From NCBI GenBank assembly GCA_001872995.1, contig MNXO01000079.1, positions 1 to 6,257 of the forward strand: a DNA stretch of 6,257 bases. The letters are read 5' to 3'. The position numbers and the translations under genes were made by a program. The number at the start of each line of letters is the position of its first letter. Position 1 is the first letter of the stretch. The stretch comes from Bacteroidetes bacterium CG2_30_32_10. GTDB taxonomy: Bacteria; Bacteroidota; Bacteroidia; Bacteroidales; CG2-30-32-10. Of this stretch, positions 1-5,672 are shown in pieces. The notes under the pieces are model-generated. The model did not search any database and was not told where the DNA came from. It was given only the letters and a program-made list of their open reading frames with translations.

Positions 1-2519
1 AATTTGTATTGATATTTAACTTTCTGAGGCGATTTAGTTGTTATTCCTATAAAATTAAAAGTAATATAATTATTGTTGTATGCTAAACTTAAATTTTCAG
101 GTAAGCCATACCAGTTGGTAATTCCATTAAACTCGAAATTGCCGACCTTAACTCCATTCCCTAAAACAAAGCTAGTATCTTTGGCAATATTGTTTTTCGC
201 TGGCTCTTTTGAAGATGGTTGGGTTAAGGACAAATTGGACCATTGAATGCTTTCATTAAATAATTCGATGCCCGTTAATTGAATGTTTGGAGCAATAGTA
301 TCTGGTTCATCACCTTCGGGATGATATGCCGTAAGCCTGTCGTTGGAGCCTATCCAAATTGTCTTTGTATTGTCTTCATACATAGCACCACGATTACAAC
401 CAATTCCTAAAAAGCCATCTTCGTATGAAAATGTTTTAAATAAGGGTATATCTGAGCTGTCTTTCTTTATAATTTTTTGAGTATTCAATTTACAAAGTCC
501 AAATCGAGTGCCAAACCATAGATTGCCAGCTTTGTCTAAAATCATAGACATAGCAATATTATTGCATAAGCCTTCTTTTTCGGTATAATTTGTAACTATA
601 TATTTAAGCGAATCTACAACAATACGAATAGTAAGTTTCGAAGCTCCGCCACCATCAGTGCTAGCCCATATATTTCCTATTTGGTCTTGAATAATAGAGA
701 AGATATTATTATTACATAAGCCTTCTTTTTTAGTAAAATTAGTAAAACTTTTTCCATCATATTTAGAGATGCCCCCCCCTATAGTGGCAAACCAAATATT
801 ACCACTTTTATCTTGAATAATAGACAAAACATAATTACTGTTTAGTCCTTCTTTTTCTGTAAATTTAGTAAAATAAATTCCGGCATATTTCATTACGCCT
901 CCACCGCCAGTTCCAAACCAGATGTTACCGCTTTTGTCTTGTAGTATAGACATAATGCGATTGTTGCTTAATCCTTCTTTCTCGGTATAGTTATAAAAAC
1001 ATTTGCCATCGTATTTTGATAAGCCACCGCCATCAGTACCAAACCAAAGGTATCCGTTTTGGTCTTGTAGAATTGACATAATGCGTTCATTAATTAATCC
1101 TTCTTTTTCAGTAAAATGAGTAAAAGATTTTCCATCAAATTTTGCTACCCCCCCTCCAAAAGTACCAAACCAAAGGTTTCCACTATAGTCTTGCAAAATT
1201 GACATAATGCGATTGTTACTTAAGCCTTCTTTTTCATTATAATTAGTAAATGTATAATGAATTGCTCCTTCAACTTTGCTCATAGCAAGTTTAGACAAGC
1301 CACCGCCATAAGTGCCAAACCAATAGTTTTTATTTTTGTCTTGTAAAATACTAAAAACACGATTGCTACTTAAGCCTTCTTTTTCAGTATAATGAGTAAT
1401 AGTTTTAACAAATTTTCCATTTATTTTCTTTAAATCTTGCTGATATTGAATTGAAGATTTTTCGCCGCTTTCTATTGCTTCTATAAGAAGCCCATCATAT
1501 TTTAATACTCCACCACCATCGGTGCCAAACCATAGGTTTCCGATATAGTCTTGAATAATTCCATATACGCTGAATCCAATACCTTCTTTTTTAGTATAAT
1601 TGGTGAAAGATTTCCCATCAAATTTGCTAACGCCATTATCTGTTCCAAACCATAAGTTTTCATGATTGTCTTGAAATATCGATAAAACATAATTATTGCT
1701 TAATCCTTCTTTTTCAGTATAATTAGTAAAGTTTTTCCCATCATATTTTGAAATTCCTTTGCCATCAGTGCCAATCCAAATATTTTCAGCTTTATCTTGA
1801 AAAATACAAAAAACTCTATTGCTTCTTAATCCTTCTTTTTCGGAATAATTAGTAAAGTATTTTCCATCATATTTTGATATGCCTCCGCCTAAAGTGCCAA
1901 ACCAAAGATTTCCAGATTGGTCTTGCATAATTGACATAACGCTATTATTACTTAATCCTTCTTTTTCGGTATAATGGGTAAAGTATTTTCCGTCATATTT
2001 TGTAACACCCCCGCCTAAAGTACCAAACCAAAGGTTACCACTTTGGTCTTGAATTAAGCACCTGATAAGGTTGTGCTTTAAGCCTTGTAATTTAGTATAA
2101 AAACTAAAGTTTTGTGGGTTAATATCTTTAATGTAAGCATCCTTGGCAACTACAATTTCGGGAATGCCAGCTTTAAGAGGGTGTTCAATTGCTGGCGTTA
2201 CTTTTGGCATCAAGAAAGTATCATTACCTGGCGTACATTCTTTAGGTTCGCCGATTATGTCAATTCTGGTGTTACTAAATGTAAATACATTAGTATTGGT
2301 AGGAATTACCTTGGGTTTGCCTACTTTAATTTTTTTTAGTTTGCTTTCATCCACCAATATTACTTTTGGCAAAGCCATGCTATCTTTAGGCACCACAAAC
2401 CCTTTGGCTTCAACTACTTTTGGGGCAAATGTATTTTGTGGTATTTGTTCCTGCTTTTGTTTGCAAGCAAATGCAGTAAAAATTATAAGTATAAAAATAG
2501 AAAATTTAGTGTTCATCAT
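1..2519 (-). CDS. Two-component-regulator propeller (Reg_prop) sensor-like protein with Y_Y_Y domain, C-terminus cut by window edge
   Basis: The frame is open without a stop from the ATG at 2519 to the left edge, giving 839 complete codons; an in-frame TAA lies upstream. A second ATG follows directly (2516). Residues 1-19 look like a signal peptide: a lysine, a hydrophobic stretch, then TAFAC, so C19 may be lipidated, although the lipobox is weak. Residues 20-140 are a linker rich in Pro-Lys-Val motifs. From about residue 144 there are 12 propeller blades of the form KEGLSNN..SI.QD..GNLWFGT.GGG.SKYDGK.FTNYTE plus a weaker thirteenth. The end (LAYNNNYITFNF, then KVKYQYK at the edge) fits the start of a Y_Y_Y domain. 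In this family such periplasmic domains feed a membrane segment and a kinase, phosphatase or DNA-binding output, none of which is in view here. The sensor assignment and periplasmic location are inferred from family. It is probably transcribed apart from the biosynthetic genes, across a 155-base gap. Ligand unknown. Confidence 0.9.
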   Translation of the reverse strand, partial: MMNTKFSIFILIIFTAFACKQKQEQIPQNTFAPKVVEAKGFVVPKDSMALPKVILVDESKLKKIKVGKPKVIPTNTNVFTFSNTRIDIIGEPKECTPGNDTFLMPKVTPAIEHPLKAGIPEIVVAKDAYIKDINPQNFSFYTKLQGLKHNLIRCLIQDQSGNLWFGTLGGGVTKYDGKYFTHYTEKEGLSNNSVMSIMQDQSGNLWFGTLGGGISKYDGKYFTNYSEKEGLRSNRVFCIFQDKAENIWIGTDGKGISKYDGKNFTNYTEKEGLSNNYVLSIFQDNHENLWFGTDNGVSKFDGKSFTNYTKKEGIGFSVYGIIQDYIGNLWFGTDGGGVLKYDGLLIEAIESGEKSSIQYQQDLKKINGKFVKTITHYTEKEGLSSNRVFSILQDKNKNYWFGTYGGGLSKLAMSKVEGAIHYTFTNYNEKEGLSNNRIMSILQDYSGNLWFGTFGGGVAKFDGKSFTHFTEKEGLINERIMSILQDQNGYLWFGTDGGGLSKYDGKCFYNYTEKEGLSNNRIMSILQDKSGNIWFGTGGGGVMKYAGIYFTKFTEKEGLNSNYVLSIIQDKSGNIWFATIGGGISKYDGKSFTNFTKKEGLCNNNIFSIIQDQIGNIWASTDGGGASKLTIRIVVDSLKYIVTNYTEKEGLCNNIAMSMILDKAGNLWFGTRFGLCKLNTQKIIKKDSSDIPLFKTFSYEDGFLGIGCNRGAMYEDNTKTIWIGSNDRLTAYHPEGDEPDTIAPNIQLTGIELFNESIQWSNLSLTQPSSKEPAKNNIAKDTSFVLGNGVKVGNFEFNGITNWYGLPENLSLAYNNNYITFNFIGITTKSPQKVKYQYK
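421..2090 (-). repeat. Tandem array of 12 propeller-blade repeats, basic period 126 bp
   Basis: The conserved KEGL segment of the coding strand appears on the plus strand as ccttct at 1957, 1831, 1705, 1582, 1375, 1225, 1099, 973, 847, 721 and 571, with a diverged first copy near 2085. Six of the intervals are exactly 126 bases (42 codons); the others are 123, 150 (twice) and 207. The longer units carry extra residues in one equivalent place, between the GGG.SK strand and the NYTEKEG strand. Copies are close at DNA level: gacataatgcg occurs at 950, 1076 and 1201. A degenerate thirteenth unit (DGFLGIG, then TIWIGSNDRLTAYHPEG) follows, down to about 313. These repeats code for beta-propeller blades; they are not a CRISPR array or a non-coding satellite. 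Confidence 0.9.
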
Positions 2520-2520
2520 A

Positions 2521-2534
2521 ACAATTTGAATTGT
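2521..2534. repeat. Short palindrome directly upstream of the propeller gene start
   Basis: ACAATTTGAATTGT is a perfect 6-bp inverted repeat with a 2-base centre, ending one base from the ATG at 2519. In the mRNA it could form a weak 5-bp stem with a UCAA loop over the ribosome-binding region. It could equally be a protein site or chance in AT-rich DNA. Confidence 0.35.
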
Positions 2535-2570
2535 CAAATGCAATTTAACGCATTAAAATGTAAATATACA

Positions 2571-2645
2571 AATTCTTGTTATTAAATTAACAGACAAAAT
2601 TCAAATAAAACTAGTCAATTTGATGAAATATTTAATACAAGAATT
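2571..2645. repeat. Spaced 9-bp inverted repeat in the intergenic gap
   Basis: aattcttgt (2571-2579) and acaagaatt (2637-2645) are exact reverse complements separated by 57 bases. The spacing is too wide for a normal terminator stem. It may be a pair of binding sites or may be chance. Confidence 0.3.
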
Positions 2646-2674
2646 CTATCGAATATCAATTTGCTGTGAGAGAA

Positions 2675-3109
2675 TTATTTCTGTAAAAAGATTTTCATTT
2701 CACATTCGGCAATTATCTGGTTATTGCAAGTTGTTTTACCTGTAATTAAAGTGAAATCGAATACTTCGTATTGAATATTTATTTCTGTTTCTATTTCACT
2801 ACCTACTTTGGGTAAGGAATGAATAATTAAGTTTTTAATAGCTCCAATAAATCCTATTGGAACAGTTTTATTTTCTTGTCTGCATAAATAACCAGTATGC
2901 AATGCAGCCGTTTGGGCAATGTTTTCTGTTAATCCAGATTCTTGAAACAACCCATTTTCGACAAAAATATTGCTTTCTAAAATGTGAAGTCCACTAATAG
3001 TTTTGGTTTCTTCGAAGTGCAATAATTTATCAACCATCACCATAGGTGGTTTTTGTGGTATTAATTTTAAAATTTCATCACCTTCAATAATTATCTGATG
3101 AGGTGCCAT
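2675..3109 (-). CDS. Hotdog-fold 3-hydroxyacyl-ACP dehydratase-like protein
   Basis: A 144-residue protein, usual length for a single FabZ-like hotdog domain. IPQKPPMVMVDKLL (residues 17-30) matches the N-terminal signature of the dehydratase-like proteins found in aryl-polyene and flexirubin-type clusters. SGLTENIAQTAA (58-69) corresponds to the central hotdog helix, with E62 at the place of the FabZ catalytic acidic residue. GFIGAIKNLIIHSLPKVG (86-103) fits the following strands. The FabZ HFPG motif with the catalytic histidine is absent; the segment reads FVENGLFQESG. The ATG at 3109 is supported by GAAAGGA five bases upstream and by the overlap with the radical SAM gene, whose stop lies 16 bases inside this gene. 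Expected role: dehydration of ACP-bound 3-hydroxyacyl chains in the cytoplasm. A thioesterase or a non-catalytic partner is possible given the missing histidine. It is the last gene of the operon. Confidence 0.8.
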   Translation of the reverse strand: MAPHQIIIEGDEILKLIPQKPPMVMVDKLLHFEETKTISGLHILESNIFVENGLFQESGLTENIAQTAALHTGYLCRQENKTVPIGFIGAIKNLIIHSLPKVGSEIETEINIQYEVFDFTLITGKTTCNNQIIAECEMKIFLQK

Positions 3110-4443
3110 AGCAATCCTTTCTTTTTTTTACGCAACATTACTTCAAGTATTTGTGAGGAGTCATCATCTGGGAAAATCCATTTCTGAGCGGTTTGTATTG
3201 CTCTTTCTTTAATGGTGTTAGTATTAACGGCATCAGAAATAAAATAATAAGGCTCAATAAGAGTATCAATGCTTTTAATTTTATCCAAATTTACGGCTAA
3301 TTCAAAAAGTTTTGTTCCTGGATATACTCTCATACCAATATATGGAAAAAATACTGTACTGTTTATTCTTTTTGAATTTACAAAAGTTTCATTTAATGTT
3401 TCTTCTGTTTCGCCATAACCAGCCAAAATAAGAAAATGCGCAAAATAAATTCCAATGCGATTGCAAATTTCCGAAATTCTTACAACTTCATCAACCGTAA
3501 ACGATTTACCATAATTTTTTAATTGAACATCAGATAAAGCCTCGGTTCCAAATTCAATATGTTTAAGACCAGCCTTTTTAAACAAAACTAATAATTCTTC
3601 GGTTAGATTATGCGGTGAAAAATAGGCACCCCATTTAATGTTCAGATTGCTTTGAATCATTTTTGTAGCTAACTCATAATTATATTCATTACTTATATTG
3701 AAAACAGAATCGGTAAAAAAAACATAATTGATTTTTTTTTCTGTTTTAAGTCTAATGAGGGTTTCAACAATTTTATCGGCATTTAAAGTTCTTACTTTTC
3801 TACCTTCAATAATTGGATAGCTACAATAAATACAATGATAGGGGCAACCTCGTTTTGTTTGAATATTGAGCATTCCACTGTTTTCCCAATAATAATCTAC
3901 CAAACAATCGTCAAATGACAAATCGAGATTGTTTAGATAATTTTTTCTTTCATTAATGATGGGTTCTCCATTTTTTAGAAAAATAAGCCCTTCAATATGG
4001 CTATAATCTAATTTATTTTCTAAACAAATAATAAGCTGATGTAGGCTTTCTTCGCCCTCTCCTTTAATTGCAAAATCAGGTTCAAGTGCTTTGAAAATAG
4101 TAATTGGAAATATCGAAAATCCAGCACCACCAATAATAATCTTGGCTTTGCTAATTTCTTTTATTTTATCAATCAACGATTTATAAGCAACAATAAAATA
4201 TTTGCTGTTTTGATAATCCTGATTGTCAATATTCCGAAGTGAAATGCCAATATATTCTGGATTATTTTCAGAAATATAGGCTAAGACTGCTTCTATATTG
4301 GAAATATTTAAATCAATAAGTTTAAAATTGAAAGATGGTAGTTTTTTTGTGAGGTATGAGTATAAATAGGATAAGCCTAATGGATAAACTGGATAAGGAA
4401 CTTTTAGTTGGTTGGCAGAAATAAAGAGAAATTTCTTTTGCAT
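3091..4443 (-). CDS. B12-binding-type radical SAM protein of a lipid/polyene biosynthesis cluster
   Basis: A 450-residue protein with the two-domain layout of cobalamin-dependent radical SAM enzymes. Residues 1-150 form a Rossmann-like B12-binding-type domain: PLGLSYL (21-27), KLIDLN (41-46), IIIGGAGFS (102-110) and IKGEGEESL (126-134). The radical SAM domain follows, with the iron-sulfur cluster motif C200-P-Y-H-C204-I-Y-C207, then VFFTDSVFN (241-249), EFGTEAL (297-303), GYGETEET (342-349) and MRVYPGTKL (371-379). The cobalamin-ligand motif DxHxxG is not present. Enzymes of this architecture commonly methylate unactivated carbons or do ring chemistry; the substrate here is unknown, and a lipid or polyene intermediate is inferred only from the neighbours. 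The gene starts within the acyltransferase stop (TAATG) and has a strong GGAGGAGG site upstream, so the start is secure. The C-terminus is basic (RKKKKG) and overlaps the dehydratase gene by 19 bases. Confidence 0.88.
   Translation of the reverse strand: MQKKFLFISANQLKVPYPVYPLGLSYLYSYLTKKLPSFNFKLIDLNISNIEAVLAYISENNPEYIGISLRNIDNQDYQNSKYFIVAYKSLIDKIKEISKAKIIIGGAGFSIFPITIFKALEPDFAIKGEGEESLHQLIICLENKLDYSHIEGLIFLKNGEPIINERKNYLNNLDLSFDDCLVDYYWENSGMLNIQTKRGCPYHCIYCSYPIIEGRKVRTLNADKIVETLIRLKTEKKINYVFFTDSVFNISNEYNYELATKMIQSNLNIKWGAYFSPHNLTEELLVLFKKAGLKHIEFGTEALSDVQLKNYGKSFTVDEVVRISEICNRIGIYFAHFLILAGYGETEETLNETFVNSKRINSTVFFPYIGMRVYPGTKLFELAVNLDKIKSIDTLIEPYYFISDAVNTNTIKERAIQTAQKWIFPDDDSSQILEVMLRKKKKGLLWHLIR
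3115..3121 (-). promoter_or_regulatory. Ribosome-binding site of the dehydratase-like gene
   Basis: GAAAGGA on the minus strand, five bases before the ATG at 3109. It lies inside the radical SAM coding sequence, so the last gene can start independently while overlapping its neighbour. Confidence 0.6.
3121..3127 (-). other. Candidate -1 frameshift heptamer A AAA AAG at end of radical SAM gene
   Basis: An A8-G run in the codons AAA AAA AAG places a perfect zero-frame A AAA AAG heptamer, the same slippery sequence known from E. coli dnaX. A -1 shift here enters the dehydratase frame with no stop before its ATG (it would read E-R-I-A-M), giving a fused radical SAM-hotdog protein. No clear stimulatory structure or well-placed upstream Shine-Dalgarno was identified, so this is a sequence match and not a demonstrated site. 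Lysine codons alone could explain it. Confidence 0.3.
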
Positions 4444-4445
4444 TA
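4441..4445 (-). other. TAATG stop-start overlap between acyltransferase and radical SAM genes
   Basis: The TAA stop of the acyltransferase and the ATG of the radical SAM gene share one A. This arrangement usually means translational coupling and fixes the two genes in one transcript. Confidence 0.85.
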
Positions 4446-5336
4446 TGTTGTTTCCTCCTCCCAGAAATAAAAATAGTTAAACCATTGTTTGGGATACTTA
4501 TTAATGATAGATTCTAAATTAGAAGTATATTCTAAAAGCATTTCAATAGGGAGATTATTTGAATATTTAGTAGTATTCACCTTAGAGGTAAATGCAAATA
4601 AGTGATAATGCTTTCTGTTTTCTTTCATCCCATAGAAATAGCAAATAGGAACTTTGAATTTTGCAGCGAGAATAAATGGTCCTGTAGAAAAAAGTGCAAT
4701 TTTCCCCATAAAATTGATTCTTTCCGTTTTACTATCTTTCAAAAACCTATCTCCATGAATACATACAATTTCTTTATCTTGCAGTGCTTTACTCACTTCA
4801 TAAATATGCGAAAAATCATCCTTAACCACAATAATATTAACATTATCTGGATAATGAACAGAAATATTGGAAAGTAGTTGTTTTATTTTTTTTTGCTCCG
4901 CATCAAGCATGAGCAAATGCACTTTGCCTTTAAAGCGGTTTAAATGATGACTTGCAATTTCCCAATTGCCAATATGAGCACCAATAAGTATTCCTCCTTT
5001 ATTACCATCAACAATTTCTTTGAGTTGGGCTTCTCCATCAAATTGATAAGTAAATAAGTTATCAAAACCAAGAAGAGACGCCATTTTGTCAACCAAAACT
5101 TCACCTAATAAGACATAATTTAAATAAATTTTCCTATAAGACTTAATAGTTTTATACTTCAGAATGTTATGAAAATAAAAATAGGATGTTTTGAATGATT
5201 TGAAAGAAAAAAACAGGTAATAAACCGCAACAATGCGGATAAAGAAATAAGTAAATGAAATTCCAAATTTTCTAAGAATGAAAACAAAAAAACGATATCC
5301 CCAAAACCCTCCTTTTGATTTCCCTTGCCATTCCAT
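4443..5336 (-). CDS. LpxL/HtrB-like lipid acyltransferase
   Basis: A 297-residue protein, normal length for the lysophospholipid/lipid A acyltransferase family. The N-terminus (MEWQGKSKGGFWGYRFFVFI) leads into a hydrophobic segment at about 15-45 that should hold it at the inner membrane. The catalytic HX4E motif is intact: GAHIGNWE with H121 and E126. HGDR (194-197), FMGKIALFSTGP (209-220) and the C-terminal YPKQWFNYFYFW (281-292) are further family blocks. The family transfers acyl chains from acyl-ACP to a glycolipid or other lipid acceptor. In aryl-polyene-type clusters a homologue is thought to attach the chain to a membrane lipid, and the ACP gene just upstream fits that role. True lipid A acylation is the alternative. 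It starts 34 bases after the ACP stop, with no clear Shine-Dalgarno but an A-rich leader. Confidence 0.9.
   Translation of the reverse strand: MEWQGKSKGGFWGYRFFVFILRKFGISFTYFFIRIVAVYYLFFSFKSFKTSYFYFHNILKYKTIKSYRKIYLNYVLLGEVLVDKMASLLGFDNLFTYQFDGEAQLKEIVDGNKGGILIGAHIGNWEIASHHLNRFKGKVHLLMLDAEQKKIKQLLSNISVHYPDNVNIIVVKDDFSHIYEVSKALQDKEIVCIHGDRFLKDSKTERINFMGKIALFSTGPFILAAKFKVPICYFYGMKENRKHYHLFAFTSKVNTTKYSNNLPIEMLLEYTSNLESIINKYPKQWFNYFYFWEEETT
4451..4462 (-). promoter_or_regulatory. Strong purine-rich ribosome-binding site for the radical SAM gene
   Basis: GGGAGGAGGAAA on the minus strand ends seven bases before the ATG at 4443. It is inside the acyltransferase C-terminal codons (WEEETT). It is much stronger than the A-rich leaders of the ACP and acyltransferase genes. 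Confidence 0.6.
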
Positions 5337-5370
5337 ATTTTTTGGTGGTCAATTCTTAATTATGAATCAT

Positions 5371-5619
5371 TTAATCAGTGGCAACTTTAGAAATAATATA
5401 ATCGTAGAAATTCTGAAGTGTTTTAACATCAACAAAGTCTTCACCTTTCACTTTAAAACCGAAATTTCTTTCAATAATAACGATTAAATCAACAAAATCG
5501 AGGCTATCAATTCCTAGAGTATCTTTTAAACTAGCATCTGGTACTAATTGAGTAGGCTCTATTTCAAACTCTTCAATTAAGAAATTATTGATTTTACTTA
5601 TTATTTCCTCTTTTTGCAT
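5371..5619 (-). CDS. Acyl carrier protein
   Basis: An 82-residue, acidic, single-domain ACP. LGIDSLDFVDLI (35-46) contains the phosphopantetheine attachment serine S39 in the standard D-S-L context. The surrounding helices (FLIEEFEIEPTQL at the front, NFYDYIISKV at the end) fit a four-helix carrier fold. It carries the growing or finished chain between the ketosynthase upstream and the acyltransferase downstream. Placement between these genes suggests a pathway-dedicated ACP rather than the housekeeping one. The ATG at 5619 follows an A-rich leader (AATAAGATAGAATT) and a -7-like box 26 bases upstream. Confidence 0.95.
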   Translation of the reverse strand: MQKEEIISKINNFLIEEFEIEPTQLVPDASLKDTLGIDSLDFVDLIVIIERNFGFKVKGEDFVDVKTLQNFYDYIISKVATD

Positions 5620-5645
5620 AATTCTATCTTATTTTTTTGAGTTTG

Positions 5646-5653
5646 CAAATGTA
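5646..5653 (-). promoter_or_regulatory. Candidate internal promoter -7 box before the ACP gene
   Basis: TACATTTG on the minus strand matches the Bacteroidota -7 consensus TANNTTTG exactly. It lies in the 53-base gap between the ketosynthase stop and the ACP start and would leave a leader of roughly 20 bases. No TTTG is present at the expected -33 position, which lowers confidence. Confidence 0.35.
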
Positions 5654-5672
5654 CAAAAAAAATGAGTTAAAT

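Larger units (their letters stand above)
2520..2674. other. AT-rich intergenic gap between dehydratase and propeller genes
   Basis: These 155 bases separate the stop of the dehydratase from the start of the propeller gene, both on the minus strand. No ORF or RNA gene is visible. On the minus strand TATATTTA (2568-2561) differs by one base from the Bacteroidota -7 consensus TANNTTTG, but no TTTG sits at the expected distance upstream, so a promoter here is likely by position and not proven by motif. No stem followed by a T-run is seen on the minus strand, so the operon end has no recognisable intrinsic terminator. Confidence 0.55.

Noticed and set aside
1502..1690. Minus-strand 62-codon ORF
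   Set aside because: It lies in another frame of the propeller gene and owes its openness to the repeats; no recognisable protein features.
421..2090. Regular 126-base repeats as a CRISPR or non-coding tandem array
   Set aside because: The period is a whole number of codons, the frame is open throughout, and each unit translates to a propeller blade.
2112..2529. Plus-strand ORFs of 75 and 128 codons opposite the propeller N-terminus
   Set aside because: They are antisense to a continuous, motif-rich coding frame; the hydrophobic composition comes from the complement of the Pro-Lys-Val linker.
2530..2540. TTGACA on the minus strand as a sigma70 -35 box
   Set aside because: It sits about 15 bases before the start codon, leaving no room for a -10 box and start site, and the organism looks like Bacteroidota with a different promoter consensus.
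2577..2592. Stem TGTTA/TAACA as a terminator
   Set aside because: Only five AT-rich pairs with no T-run following on the minus strand.
4602..4877. Plus-strand 91-codon ORF opposite the acyltransferase
   Set aside because: It is antisense to conserved acyltransferase blocks and has no family features.
5278..5487. Plus-strand 69-codon ORF across the ACP-acyltransferase junction
   Set aside because: It spans the ends of two well-supported minus-strand genes and has no recognisable motif.
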